In this document: positions 15,813 through 25,232 of the stretch, piece after piece
Position numbering within the stretch: the stretch's first letter is position 1
Layout: each line of letters opens with the position of its first letter
Assembly (NCBI GenBank): GCA_947625225.1
Contig: CANQNQ010000012.1
Span: forward strand, 1-37,667
Source of the DNA: an uncultured Clostridia bacterium
GTDB taxonomy: Bacteria; Bacillota; Clostridia; Christensenellales; CAG-917
Direction of reading: 5' to 3'
Length of the DNA: 37,667 nucleotides
Position numbers and translations under genes: made by a program
Notes under the pieces: model-generated
The model's input: only the letters and a program-made list of their open reading frames with translations
The model's database searches: none
Told to the model about the DNA's origin: nothing

Positions 15813-18359
15813 TTATTCTACATCAAAAATAAGCCTTTCTCCGTCGCTGTCTATCCTCACGCGCTGACCCTGTCTGAGCTCGCCCGAGATCAACATCTCG
15901 CTCAGCCTGTCCTCGACAAGTCTTTGCAATGTACGTCGAAGCGGGCGCGCGCCGTACTCCGCGTCGTAGCCCTGAGAGGTGATGAAGTCCTTTGCGTCGT
16001 CCGTCACGCGGATGCGGATATCCTTTTCATCCAGCCTGTTTTCCAGTCCCGACAGCATTATGTCAGCGATGCGCCTGACCTCCGCCTTGCCCAGACTTCT
16101 GAAAACGACGACCTCGTCTATACGGTTGATTATCTCGGGCTTGATGTACTGCTTGAGCGCGTCCATATGCATTGCCTTTGTTTCATCAAAGTCAGCCGCC
16201 TTACCCGACTGCGCGCCGAATCCGAAGGATTCCTTCTTTATCGCCGCTTCCTTGGCGCCGATGTTGGAGGTGAGTATTATGACGCAGTTTTTGAAGTTGA
16301 CGCTTCTGCCGTGGCTGTCCGTAAGCACGCCGTCCTCCAATATCTGCAGCAGCAGGTTATAGATGTCGCTGTGCCCCTTTTCGATCTCGTCAAACAGCAC
16401 CACGGAGTAGGGCTTACGCCGCACCTTTTCCGTCAGCTGGCCGCCCTCCTCAAACCCGACCAGCCCGGGCGCGGAGCCAATAAGTCGCGACACGCTGTCC
16501 TTCTCCATATATTCGGACATATCCACGCGGATGAGCATATCCTCGTCGCCGAACAGCGCGGCCGCAAGCGCCTTTGCAAGCTCCGTCTTGCCCACGCCCG
16601 TTGGACCGAGGAATATGAAGGAGCCGATGGGACGTTTGGGGTCCTTCAGCCCCGCACGCGCACGCTTGACCGCCCTTGCCACCGCGCTGCACGCCTCGTC
16701 CTGACCTATCACGCGTGACTTAAGCTCGCTTTCAAGGTTGGACAATCTTTCGCTTTCGCTGTCAGTCAGTTTGCTTACGGGGATACCCGTCCACTCGCCC
16801 ACTATCTCTGCGATATCATCGTATGTGACGACGTAATTTTTCAACACATCTTCACTTTTTGTAACCTCAGGTCGCGATTTTGCCTCTATAAGCGCGTCCA
16901 TCTCCAGCTTTATGCGATTGCAACGCTCAAAGTCCTCGCGGCGCAATGCCGTGGCAAGTTCGGCGTCCTTCTTTTTCAGCTCGTCCTCGATTTGTCTTAC
17001 GCTTCTCGGCTTGACATATCCGCCCAAGCGTTTGCGCGCCGCCGCTTCGTCGATGAGGTCGACCGCCTTATCCGGCAAAAATCTGTCCGTCACATACCTG
17101 TCGGACAGTATTGCCGCGGCAGACAACGCCTCGTCGGTGATGGCAACTCCGTGATGTTGCTCGTACTTGCTCTTGATGCCGTGCAAGATCTCGATCGTGT
17201 CGCTGATCCCCGGCTCCGCCACAAGCACTGGTTGAAAGCGGCGTTCAAGCGCGCTGTCCTGCTCAAATTGCTTGCGGTATTCCTCAAGCGTAGTGGCGCC
17301 GATAGTGGTCAATTCGCCGCGCGCGAGCATGGGCTTGATTATGTTTGCTATGTCAAGACCGCCCTCGCTTGCGCCCGCCTTGAGTATGGTGTGTATCTCG
17401 TCAATAAACAATATTATATCGCCGCGCTGCTTGATGGTGTTCAGCACGGTTTTAAGTCTCTCCTCGAAGTCGCCCCTGTAGCGAGTACCCGCAACAAGCG
17501 AGCTTAGATCGAGGGAGAACACGGTCTTGCCGATCAATGCGTCGGGCACTTTGCCGTCAACGATCGCCTGCGCCAGCCCGTCCACCACGGCGGACTTGCC
17601 CACTCCCGGCTCGCCAATGAGCACGGGGTTGTTTTTGGTGCGGCGGGAGAGTATCTGTATAACGCGTTCGGTCTCCTTGTCCCTGCCTATGACGGGGTCT
17701 ATTTTGCCGTCGCGCGCCTTAGCCGTCAGATCCACGCCGTACTTGGACAGATCCGTTTCGTCGCAGGATATGTTGCGTCCCAGTGCGTCGGACACTGTGC
17801 CGTGCTTCACCTCATTTTCCGCGCCGTAGCGTATGCCTCCCACCATATTTTTTATATCGTCGTCAGAGTACGTCCGCGCGCCGTAAATTCCCGCATTTTG
17901 CATACCTGTATTGCAATTTGCGCCGCACATCTCGGGATTTTTGCCCTCGCCTCCTATTATCGCGCTGTACGCTACGCGCTGTATGTGCACAGGATCTGCG
18001 CCAAGGTCGGAAACTATCCCGAACGCCATGGAAGTACTGTCGTCAAGCAAGGCGTAAAGTATATGCTCCGTGCCCACTATGTTGCTGCGCAGCTTCTCCG
18101 CTACCTCGCGAGCGTACTGCATCGCGGTGGCTGAACGTCCCGACATCTTCACCTGCGCGACATGCGGCGCCGGGCGAAGAGCGGGCGCAACGCTTCCTCT
18201 GTTTAAGCCGTGCGCGGTGAGTATGCGATACGCGACAGTCCCCTCCACGCTTAAAAGAGCGTAGAGCAAATGCTCGCTGCACACCATCCCGCCCGTATCT
18301 GCGGCGCACTGCGAAGCATATTGCACGACATTTTGAGCATTGTTTGAAAACCTTATCAT
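15813..18359 (-). CDS. clpC: ClpC AAA+ unfoldase
   Basis: An 848-residue Hsp100 ATPase that unfolds substrates, including arginine-phosphorylated proteins, for the ClpP protease. Two Clp-N repeats lie in residues 1-140, Walker A GEPGVGKS is at 249-256 (D1), a short middle domain follows (about 400-460), and the D2 Walker A GPTGVGKT is near 565. The linker between the N domain and D1 (about 140-205) is longer than usual, and part ([10 protein letters not shown], 148-157) is encoded by a copy of the dispersed repeat. The start MIRFSN has GGAGG 4 bases ahead and overlaps the stop of the kinase gene (ATGA), so the two are coupled. No CtsR or CIRCE operator was found upstream. Confidence 0.97.
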   Translation of the reverse strand: MIRFSNNAQNVVQYASQCAADTGGMVCSEHLLYALLSVEGTVAYRILTAHGLNRGSVAPALRPAPHVAQVKMSGRSATAMQYAREVAEKLRSNIVGTEHILYALLDDSTSMAFGIVSDLGADPVHIQRVAYSAIIGGEGKNPEMCGANCNTGMQNAGIYGARTYSDDDIKNMVGGIRYGAENEVKHGTVSDALGRNISCDETDLSKYGVDLTAKARDGKIDPVIGRDKETERVIQILSRRTKNNPVLIGEPGVGKSAVVDGLAQAIVDGKVPDALIGKTVFSLDLSSLVAGTRYRGDFEERLKTVLNTIKQRGDIILFIDEIHTILKAGASEGGLDIANIIKPMLARGELTTIGATTLEEYRKQFEQDSALERRFQPVLVAEPGISDTIEILHGIKSKYEQHHGVAITDEALSAAAILSDRYVTDRFLPDKAVDLIDEAAARKRLGGYVKPRSVRQIEDELKKKDAELATALRREDFERCNRIKLEMDALIEAKSRPEVTKSEDVLKNYVVTYDDIAEIVGEWTGIPVSKLTDSESERLSNLESELKSRVIGQDEACSAVARAVKRARAGLKDPKRPIGSFIFLGPTGVGKTELAKALAAALFGDEDMLIRVDMSEYMEKDSVSRLIGSAPGLVGFEEGGQLTEKVRRKPYSVVLFDEIEKGHSDIYNLLLQILEDGVLTDSHGRSVNFKNCVIILTSNIGAKEAAIKKESFGFGAQSGKAADFDETKAMHMDALKQYIKPEIINRIDEVVVFRSLGKAEVRRIADIMLSGLENRLDEKDIRIRVTDDAKDFITSQGYDAEYGARPLRRTLQRLVEDRLSEMLISGELRQGQRVRIDSDGERLIFDVE

Positions 18360-19681
18360 TTTTCCTCCGCGATATGTTTGCGCACGAGACGTGCGCGGGC
18401 GATGTTGTGTTCCTCCTCGCCGACGTCGCCGTTGAGGATCTCCAGGCTTGAAGCGCACGCCCAGATAAGCTCGTTGAGCGACGCGACGTCCTTGATGGGC
18501 AACACTCCGAGTATAACTCCCAACTTGACGTCGACCAATTTTTCCATAAGTTCGGCGGAGCTTATGCTGTACGCACTGCCCAAAACCCCGTAACTTCTGA
18601 AAATTTTGTCAATGATTTCAGTCTTTTTGCTGCCAAGCAGCATAACCAGCGCCTCTCTTTCAAGCCCGACCATCTCCACGGCGGACTGCTCCACAAGGCG
18701 CAATATGTTTCCATCGTCGATGCCGAACGTGGTGGAGTTGGACAGCTGATACATGTCGTACGCCGCGTCGCTGCCCTCGCCATAGTAGCCGCGAACCGTC
18801 AGTCCGTAGCGCTCGCGCATGGCGGAAATCGCCTTGTCTATCATCCCCGTGCGCTTAAGCGCGGGCAAAAACAGCATTACGGACGCACGCATACCCGTGC
18901 CCACGTTGCTTGGGCAGGCGGTGAGATAGCCGAACTGCGCGTCGCGCGCTATATTCAGCTGTCTCGCCAACGCGGTGTCGTAGGACTTCAACCTGTCGTA
19001 CGCGCGCCTCAGTCCAAAGCCCGCGACCGTGCATTGCTCGCGGATATGGTCCTCCTCGTTGAGCATCACGGACAGCTCGGACGGTTCGGTTTTTTCCAAA
19101 ATAACTGCACCCATGTCGCTGTTTGCAAGCCCCAGCGATATGACGTGCCGCTCAATAAGCATCTTCTTTTTGAGGTCGGACAGCGAGGTCATCGTGTGCA
19201 GTTGCGCTTCAAAAACGCCCTGAGTCGCTGCGCACGCGCCCTTGACAATGTCCGCAATGCGCCTGTCGGCGTCGCGGGAGCTGCCCGGGAAAGGAACGCC
19301 CTCCACATTGCGCGCAAAGCGCACGCGGGAGGATACGACATAGTTGCCCATCCATTCGGGCGCAGGATCGTCAACGGGTCGCGGCATGTATACGGTGGGA
19401 CGGACGCACACGGCGATCGCATCCCGCATATTTCTGTAACAATCGGGACAGCCCAACATGTACGACTGCTTGAATTTTTCAAGCGTACAACCGCATTGCG
19501 GGCACTCCTTGCCGCGCTTTGCGAGGCGTTCGCGCGCCATCTCGCGGGGCAATCTGCCCGATTTGAGCGCAAAGGCATAGCATGCCTCGCAGTAGGCATA
19601 CTCCGTTTGCATATTATTTTCCACTGCGCGCTCCGCGCGGGTAGCCTCACGCTTGCCGCAGATGTCGCAACTTCTTTGCAC
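18356..19681 (-). CDS. mcsB: McsA-McsB fusion: zinc-finger adaptor plus protein arginine kinase
   Basis: A 441-residue single chain. Residues 1-90 are the zinc-finger part of McsA: C5-x2-C8 with C31-x2-C34, then C60-x2-C63 (plus C65) with C78-x2-C81. From about 107 on it is McsB, which phosphorylates arginines to mark proteins for ClpCP: SSRVRFARN (117-125), NEEDHIR (208-214, catalytic glutamates), CPSNVGTGMRASVM with Cys256, and RSYGVLGSAYSISS near the C-terminus. McsA and McsB are normally two genes. The UVR domain of McsA is missing. Near the end the usual RDxxRA phosphoarginine-site pattern reads HNIARA. The start is taken as GTG (GAGGTG 5 bases ahead); a TTG lies one codon upstream. ctsR is absent. 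The next gene upstream is galU, 34 bases away. Confidence 0.92.
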   Translation of the reverse strand: MQRSCDICGKREATRAERAVENNMQTEYAYCEACYAFALKSGRLPREMARERLAKRGKECPQCGCTLEKFKQSYMLGCPDCYRNMRDAIAVCVRPTVYMPRPVDDPAPEWMGNYVVSSRVRFARNVEGVPFPGSSRDADRRIADIVKGACAATQGVFEAQLHTMTSLSDLKKKMLIERHVISLGLANSDMGAVILEKTEPSELSVMLNEEDHIREQCTVAGFGLRRAYDRLKSYDTALARQLNIARDAQFGYLTACPSNVGTGMRASVMLFLPALKRTGMIDKAISAMRERYGLTVRGYYGEGSDAAYDMYQLSNSTTFGIDDGNILRLVEQSAVEMVGLEREALVMLLGSKKTEIIDKIFRSYGVLGSAYSISSAELMEKLVDVKLGVILGVLPIKDVASLNELIWACASSLEILNGDVGEEEHNIARARLVRKHIAEEK

Positions 19682-19715
19682 CAAAACACCTCGTGCGCAA
19701 TACGCGCACCTTGTC

Positions 19716-20582
19716 CTATATTTTTTCTGTAAGCGATTTTAGATATTCTGCGTATTGCTCGCTCAGATTTTTATCCCTCAGCGCAAACTCCGTGACCGCC
19801 TTGAGATAGCCCAATTTGTCGCCGATGTCGTACCTGCATGCGGAAAATTCACAGGAACACACGTTCGCCCCTCGCCTTGCGAGCAGGTCGATGGCGTCGG
19901 TGAGATAAACCTCGCCGTCGCGAGGAGAGGTATGCTCTATCGCCTCAAACACTTCGGGGGTCAACACAAATCTGCCCAACGAAGTGAGGTCGCTTGGCAA
20001 CTCTCCTTCCGGTTTCTCTATAAGTCCGCGTACGGCGGCGACTCCTTCGCACAAGCGCTCCCCTTCTATCATGACTGCGCACTTGCGAGCAACGTCTTCG
20101 GGCATACGCTGACAGCCAACTACGCTTGCGCCCGTCGTTTCATACGCCTCGATAAGCTGCGCGGTGACGGGCTTTTCGCCGTACATTATATCGTCGCCAA
20201 ATGCCACCGCAAACGCCTCGTCGCCCACAAACTCCCTTGCAAGCAGCAAAGCGTTGCCGTTGCCGTCCATTTCACGCTGCTCAATAAAGCGGATACGCAT
20301 GTTCCAACGCCTGTTGGCAAGCGCATATTCTTCCGCCTTGCCGCGGGCGATAAGCGACCGGTTGAGCGCTTTATTTGCGCAAAACAAGCGCTTTAACTGC
20401 CGTTTTTGCGGAGAAATGACTATAAGCGTTTCCTCGATACCGGACGCCTCAAGTTCCTCCAGAATATAGTAAAGCGCGGGAACGTCCACTATGGGCAACA
20501 GTTCCTTGGCATACACCTTGGTCAGCGGCAGAAATCTTGTGCCGAGACCCGCGCACGGAATGACAGCTTTTTTTACAGACAT
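19716..20582 (-). CDS. galU: UTP-glucose-1-phosphate uridylyltransferase
   Basis: A 288-residue nucleotidyltransferase making UDP-glucose for envelope glycans. VIPCAGLGTRFLP is the nucleotide-binding signature, followed by KELLPIVDVP (catalytic Lys; the usual A-x-PKE is YAKE), FGDDIMYGEKP, and the GLIEKP block. It normally ends near 290 residues, as here. AGGAGG is 5 bases before the ATG. It works with galE just upstream, and may be co-transcribed with mcsAB-clpC downstream because the gap is only 34 bases and holds no terminator. Confidence 0.93.
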   Translation of the reverse strand: MSVKKAVIPCAGLGTRFLPLTKVYAKELLPIVDVPALYYILEELEASGIEETLIVISPQKRQLKRLFCANKALNRSLIARGKAEEYALANRRWNMRIRFIEQREMDGNGNALLLAREFVGDEAFAVAFGDDIMYGEKPVTAQLIEAYETTGASVVGCQRMPEDVARKCAVMIEGERLCEGVAAVRGLIEKPEGELPSDLTSLGRFVLTPEVFEAIEHTSPRDGEVYLTDAIDLLARRGANVCSCEFSACRYDIGDKLGYLKAVTEFALRDKNLSEQYAEYLKSLTEKI

Positions 20583-20594
20583 TATACCCTCCTT

Positions 20595-20609
20595 CTGCGG
20601 AACTTCCGC
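20595..20609 (-). promoter_or_regulatory. Palindrome in the galU leader
   Basis: TGCGGAA-C-TTCCGCA, a perfect 7-base inverted repeat with a one-base centre, lies directly before the galU ribosome site in the 157-base galE-galU gap. It has operator geometry; the regulator is unknown. Confidence 0.4.
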
Positions 20610-20739
20610 AACGGTATAAATTGTATGCAATTGGCAGGCGGCATGCGCCAAACGCTTGATGTGCGGAAATTTTTGCGGAGCACGTCATATGCGACGCAAA
20701 TGGGACTTCGCCTTGATTATACTGTTTTTATAAAGGCGC

Positions 20740-21726
20740 TCACTCCTCGTAGCCGTGCGGATGGGTGGAGTGCCACTTCCAGGCGGAGGAAATTATGCTC
20801 TCCAGACTGTCGTATTGTGGTTTCCAGCCAAGCTCGCGCTTGATCTTCTCGCTGGAGGCGACAAGCGTTGCGGGGTCTCCCGGACGGCGGCCCTCCACGG
20901 CGCGCTTGATGGGTATGCCCGTCACCTTCTCGGTCATGTCGATGACCTGCTTCACGCTGAAGCCGTTGCCGTTGCCGAGGTTGTAGTGGGTGGACTTGCC
21001 GCCCTTCTTGAGATAGTCAAGCGCGCGTATGTGCGCGTCGGCAAGGTCGGTGATGTGGATATAGTCGCGCACACAGGTCCCGTCCGGGGTGGGATAGTCC
21101 TCGCCGAAGATGCCTATATGATCCCTTGTGCCGTTTGCTACCTGCAAAATTATGGGGATGAGGTGGGATTCCGGATTGTGCGCCTCGCCAATGAGGCCCG
21201 TGCGATGGGCGCCCGCGGCGTTGAAATACCTCAGCGCGACGTACTTGAGCCCATACGCCTTGTCGTAGTCCTGCATAAACTGCTCCATCATCAGTTTGGT
21301 CTGGCCGTACACGCTGGTGGGCTTTTGCGGGCTGTCCTCGGTGATGAGACCGTCGCCGCAATCGCCGTAGGTGGCGGCAGATGACGAAAACACCAAATAT
21401 TTGACGTTTTCGGCGATCATGGCGTCCAACAGCGCCAGCGTGCCCGCCACATTGTTGTGATAGTACTTTGCGGGATTGCCCATGCTCTCCCCCACCAGCG
21501 AGAACGCCGCGAAGTGGATGACGCTGTCTACATTGTACTTTCTGAAAGTGCTTCTGAGCAACTCGACATCAAAGATGTCGCCCTTAACAAACGGGACGCC
21601 TTCGGGGACGGATTGGACATGCCCCGTGGACAGGTTGTCGTACACGACGACGCCCATGCCGCGCTCCTTAAGCTCCCATACACAATGCGAGCCGATGTAG
21701 CCCGCACCGCCTGTGACCAAGATCAT
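20740..21726 (-). CDS. galE: UDP-glucose 4-epimerase
   Basis: A 328-residue extended SDR that interconverts UDP-glucose and UDP-galactose. TGGAGYIGSH (5-14) binds NAD; SSSAATYG (114-121) and Y140-x3-K144 (VYGQTK) form the catalytic set; GDGTCVRDYIHI-like GTCVRDYIHITDLA is typical of GalE. It is complete. An AAGGGAGTAAGG ribosome region precedes the ATG, and the promoter at 21774-21802 is divergent from that of dinB. galU follows. Confidence 0.95.
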   Translation of the reverse strand: MILVTGGAGYIGSHCVWELKERGMGVVVYDNLSTGHVQSVPEGVPFVKGDIFDVELLRSTFRKYNVDSVIHFAAFSLVGESMGNPAKYYHNNVAGTLALLDAMIAENVKYLVFSSSAATYGDCGDGLITEDSPQKPTSVYGQTKLMMEQFMQDYDKAYGLKYVALRYFNAAGAHRTGLIGEAHNPESHLIPIILQVANGTRDHIGIFGEDYPTPDGTCVRDYIHITDLADAHIRALDYLKKGGKSTHYNLGNGNGFSVKQVIDMTEKVTGIPIKRAVEGRRPGDPATLVASSEKIKRELGWKPQYDSLESIISSAWKWHSTHPHGYEE

Positions 21727-21773
21727 AGTGCCTTACTCCCTTGCGCATATGCGCGAAATGATATCTATGACAT

Positions 21774-21802
21774 ATTATAAACTTATACCGCTTGTAATGC
21801 AA
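21774..21802 (-). promoter_or_regulatory. Promoter of galE
   Basis: Minus-strand TTGCAT (21797-21802), 17 bases, TATAAT (21774-21779). Its -35 shares base 21797 with the -35 of the divergent dinB promoter. Confidence 0.75.
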
Positions 21803-21820
21803 GTCAAAAATGTGTATAAT
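21792..21820 (+). promoter_or_regulatory. Promoter giving a leaderless dinB mRNA
   Basis: Plus-strand TTGTAA (21792-21797), 17 bases, TATAAT (21815-21820), then six bases to the dinB GTG at 21827. No LexA-type inverted repeat is obvious. Confidence 0.75.
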
Positions 21821-21826
21821 AATTGC

Positions 21827-23062
21827 GTGGACAGGACAATTTTACATTGCGATCTCAACAATTTTTACGCTTCGGTGGAGCAAAAACTGCATCCCGAGCT
21901 GGACGGACGTCCCATTGCCGTGTGCGGAAACCCAAAAATGCGGCACGGTATAGTGTTGGCAAAAAACCAACTTGCCAAGCAGGCGGGCGTGCAGACGGGC
22001 GAGGCAATCTGGCTGTCAAAACAGAAGTGTCCGGACATCGTTTTTGTCGAGCCTCATTACGACGAATACGTGAAATACTCAAAGCAGGTATTCAAAATAT
22101 ACCTCAACTACACCGATTTTGTGGAGAGTTTCGGCATAGACGAATGTTGGCTTGACGTGACCGGTTCCAAAAAATTGTTCGGCGACGGAGTGACCATCGC
22201 AAACGAGATACGTCAGCGCGTCAAGCGCGAAACGGGACTGACTATATCCGTTGGCGTGTCCTTCACAAAGACGCTTGCAAAACTTGGCTCCGACCTTAAA
22301 AAACCCGACGCCGTCACCGTACTTGACAAGGACACTTACATGCAACGCATAGGAGATCTGTCCCCCGACGAGATGATAATGATAGGCAAGCGCACGTTGG
22401 ATAAGCTTAAAATGCTAAATATCAACACCATCCGCCAGCTTGCCAACGCCGACAGAGAGCTACTTCGCTACCACTTCGGAGTGATCGCCGACAACATGGT
22501 CAACGCCGCGGCGGGCATTGAGACTGAGCCCGTCAAAAAGTATACGGATATGCGCGTGCCAAAAAGCGTGTCAAACGGCACCACCACCCCGCGAGACATC
22601 AAAGACCTGAACGAGGCAAAAATTGTGATATATTCCTTGTCCGAACTTGTTGCGATGAGATTGAGACAGTACAATCTGGTGGCAAACGGCGTCTCGCTTG
22701 CCATAAAAGATCCTCAATTGCAATGGATCTCCAAACAGATCCCGCTTGCCATGCCCGCCTCAAACGCAGGCGATATTGCCGAAGCGTCGATAAAACTGCT
22801 TAAGAGCATGCACAGTTTTTCGGATCCGCTTAGAGCGATAACCGTGGGAGCGATAAGACTGAGCGACAAGGACGGCATACAGCTCAATCTGTTTGACGCG
22901 CCCAACGACAAGGAGGAAAAGTTGGAGCACAGCATCGACCTCATTCGCGGCAAATACGGCTTTAAGTCAGTACAGCGCGGCATTGTGCTGGACAACGATC
23001 TTACCGGCAATCTTCACGAGGACGACGACTTCCGTCCCTTCCATCAGTCCAAGACCACCTGA
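21827..23062 (+). CDS. dinB: DNA polymerase IV (Y family); leaderless GTG start
   Basis: A 411-residue translesion polymerase. The palm motifs are DLNNFYASVE (9-18) and GIDECW (103-108, catalytic Asp105-Glu106); little-finger sequences follow. IQLNLFDA near the C-terminus is a sliding-clamp-binding motif, after which RGKYGFKSVQRG and an acidic tail are typical of Firmicute Pol IV. Homologues begin at (M)DRxILHCDLNNFY, so GTG at 21827 is the start; in-frame codons further upstream cover the promoter itself. No ribosome site exists: TATAAT ends 6 bases before GTG. The gene stands alone, divergent from galE. Confidence 0.93.
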   Translation: MDRTILHCDLNNFYASVEQKLHPELDGRPIAVCGNPKMRHGIVLAKNQLAKQAGVQTGEAIWLSKQKCPDIVFVEPHYDEYVKYSKQVFKIYLNYTDFVESFGIDECWLDVTGSKKLFGDGVTIANEIRQRVKRETGLTISVGVSFTKTLAKLGSDLKKPDAVTVLDKDTYMQRIGDLSPDEMIMIGKRTLDKLKMLNINTIRQLANADRELLRYHFGVIADNMVNAAAGIETEPVKKYTDMRVPKSVSNGTTTPRDIKDLNEAKIVIYSLSELVAMRLRQYNLVANGVSLAIKDPQLQWISKQIPLAMPASNAGDIAEASIKLLKSMHSFSDPLRAITVGAIRLSDKDGIQLNLFDAPNDKEEKLEHSIDLIRGKYGFKSVQRGIVLDNDLTGNLHEDDDFRPFHQSKTT

Positions 23063-23296
23063 AAAAATTTTTGATATTTTTGCGGGCAAAATTGTCAAAA
23101 ATCACACGATATGTGTTTTATAAATCGACAAAATCAAAGATTGTAACACTAATCGTGTTTTTCAAAAACTTAAATTCACTGTTAAGTCACCCATTTCAAA
23201 GGCGTATGATCCCCATATCGTCCAAAATGTGCTTTGTATGATACACGTATCGTATTGTCTTACAGATGTCAAGAAAAATTTGTTGAATAATATCGT
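23063..23296. other. Non-coding stretch after dinB
   Basis: AT-rich, no gene seen. Bases about 23071-23100 can form a long imperfect hairpin but lack a following T tract, so a dinB terminator is uncertain. GTATGATAC-AC-GTATCGTAT (23236-23255) is a near-palindrome of operator type. Confidence 0.4.
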
Positions 23297-23325
23297 TTTA
23301 CAACGGCGCTTATTTTTGATATGCT
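23297..23325 (+). promoter_or_regulatory. Possible promoter of the Na/Pi transporter operon
   Basis: TTTACA (23297-23302), 17 bases, TATGCT (23320-23325). A near-palindrome lies about 45 bases upstream. No convincing Pho box was seen. Confidence 0.5.
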
Positions 23326-23406
23326 TATGCTGAGATTATGTGCGCATACTTTGTATGCGACCTTCTCGCGGCGCATGCCGCAAAAGACTTTGAGAGGTTT
23401 TACCGT

Positions 23407-25173
23407 ATGACAGCTGCGGAGATAATAGTCAACCTGCTGGGATTGCTTGCGGGCATAGGCGTGTTCCTGATAGCCATAAAGATAATAAGCAACAATCTGG
23501 AATCGGTGGGAGGCAACAGACTCAAATCCCTGTTTGCCATGACTTCAAAAAACAACCTGTTGGGCGTGGGCATAGGCACTGCCGCCACAGCCCTTGTCCA
23601 GAGTTCGGGCGCGACGTCGGTGATGGCGATAGGTTTTGTCAACGCCGGTATAATGACGCTGACGCAAGCCTGCGCGATCGTGCTTGGCGCAAACATAGGT
23701 ACCACCATTACGGGTCAGATAGTCGCTATAGGTTTTTTGGGCGGCGACACCACGATATCCGCTTCGGTGATACTTGCGGCGCTTGCGGGCATCGGCGCGT
23801 TTATGATGTATTTTGCCAAAAAGGACATCGTGAAGCGCATAGGCAGCTTGCTTGCGGGCTTCGGATTGCTGTTTGTGGGTCTTACGACGATGAGCGGCTC
23901 CATGGCGGCGTTTGCGGAGCTGGACAGCATAAAGCGGTTTATCGCCGCGATAGATTTCCCCGGTTACTCGGTGGTGCTGGTGCTGGTGGGCATCGCGCTT
24001 ACGGCGATAATTCAGTCCTCGTCGGTGACCTCGTCAATTGCGATAACTATGCTCGTGTCAAGGCTCATATCCCTTGACCAAGGCATATTCCTCATACTCG
24101 GCTCCAACATTGGCGCGTGCGTGGTGGCGCTGCTTGCGTGCATAGGCACGTCCACAAATTCCCGTCGCGTGGCGGTGTTTCACATCATCACCAACATAAT
24201 AAGGGTGTTCGCCTTTGTGGCGGTGGCGGAGATAGTCACGGCGGCTACGGGCGGCAAGTTCACCATGGGCCGGTTGTTTGACAGGATGTTCCCGGGAGTG
24301 GTGCCGCTGCAGCTGTCAATGTTCCACACGCTTTTCAACGTGGTGACGGTGCTGCTGTTGCTGCCCACAATGAAGTTTTACGTCAAGCTGTCCGAAAAAT
24401 TGCTGCCCGAAAAGGAGTCCGAAAAGGCGCTGCCTCAGCAGGGCGTGCATTTCTACTTCATCGACGAGCACTTGCTTAAAACGCCTCCCGTGGCTGTGCA
24501 GCAGACAAAGAACGAGATTGTCAACATGGCGAAGATCGCGCGCGACAATTTCAGTCTGGCGTGCGACATAGTCTGCACAATGGACTACAGCAAAATTGAC
24601 GACTTCCGCAAAAACGAGACGGAGCTTAATTACCTCAACAAGGAAATAACTCACTTCGTCGTGCAGCTGTCAAAGCTGGAAATGAGCGACAACGACCACC
24701 GCTATCTGTCCTCGACGTTCCACACGGTGACGGATCTTGAGCGTATAGGCGACTATGCGGAAAACATAACCGAATACGCCGACCGCCTCAACGAGAAAAA
24801 GGAACTGTTCTCTGACGAAGCCATAGACGAGATACGCAATATGCAAAAACTTATCGACGCGCTGTACGAAAAGGCAATGCAGGCGTACATCAACGTCGAC
24901 TACGTCGCGCTGAGAGAGGCCGAGACCATCGAGGACAGCATAGACGACTTCACTCAACAGATGGCGGACAACCACATAATGCGCCTTGACAACGGCGTGT
25001 GCACCTCGGACGTGGGCGCGCAGTACATCTCGCTGGCGTCCAACGGCGAGAGAGTGGCCGACCACTTTATGAACGTGGCAAAGGTGATACGCGATTACGG
25101 CATAATCGGAGTCAGGCACATCGCGGACGCTCAGCGGCAGAATCAGTCCGCAGCAAAAACAGCTGGGGAATGA
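23407..25173 (+). CDS. Na/Pi cotransporter with C-terminal PhoU domain
   Basis: A 588-residue protein of the NptA/YjbB type. The membrane part (about 1-330) has the two inverted repeats with QSSGATSV and QSSSVTSS, each followed by GANIGTT/GSNIGA sequences that define the family. The remaining 220 residues are a soluble helical PhoU-like domain with ERIGDYAENI and ERVADHFMNV repeats, which bind metal clusters in PhoU. It probably moves phosphate with Na+, often as efflux in bacteria. The start MTAAEI is chosen since GAGAGG lies 9 bases before it; the 23 codons upstream are not hydrophobic. rdgB follows after 59 bases. Confidence 0.92.
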   Translation: MTAAEIIVNLLGLLAGIGVFLIAIKIISNNLESVGGNRLKSLFAMTSKNNLLGVGIGTAATALVQSSGATSVMAIGFVNAGIMTLTQACAIVLGANIGTTITGQIVAIGFLGGDTTISASVILAALAGIGAFMMYFAKKDIVKRIGSLLAGFGLLFVGLTTMSGSMAAFAELDSIKRFIAAIDFPGYSVVLVLVGIALTAIIQSSSVTSSIAITMLVSRLISLDQGIFLILGSNIGACVVALLACIGTSTNSRRVAVFHIITNIIRVFAFVAVAEIVTAATGGKFTMGRLFDRMFPGVVPLQLSMFHTLFNVVTVLLLLPTMKFYVKLSEKLLPEKESEKALPQQGVHFYFIDEHLLKTPPVAVQQTKNEIVNMAKIARDNFSLACDIVCTMDYSKIDDFRKNETELNYLNKEITHFVVQLSKLEMSDNDHRYLSSTFHTVTDLERIGDYAENITEYADRLNEKKELFSDEAIDEIRNMQKLIDALYEKAMQAYINVDYVALREAETIEDSIDDFTQQMADNHIMRLDNGVCTSDVGAQYISLASNGERVADHFMNVAKVIRDYGIIGVRHIADAQRQNQSAAKTAGE

Positions 25174-25232
25174 GCGCAATAAGCGCATTAACAGTTCATT
25201 TTGACAACATAAACATCTGAAGGACGCAGAAT

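Noticed and set aside
19682..21740. CtsR box or CIRCE element upstream of mcsAB-clpC
   Set aside because: Looked for tandem GGTCAAA heptads and TTAGCACTC-N9-GAGTGCTAA; neither is present.
23130..23200. Pho box ahead of the Na/Pi transporter
   Set aside because: TTAAAT and GTTAAG occur, but not with the 11-base tandem spacing of PhoP sites.
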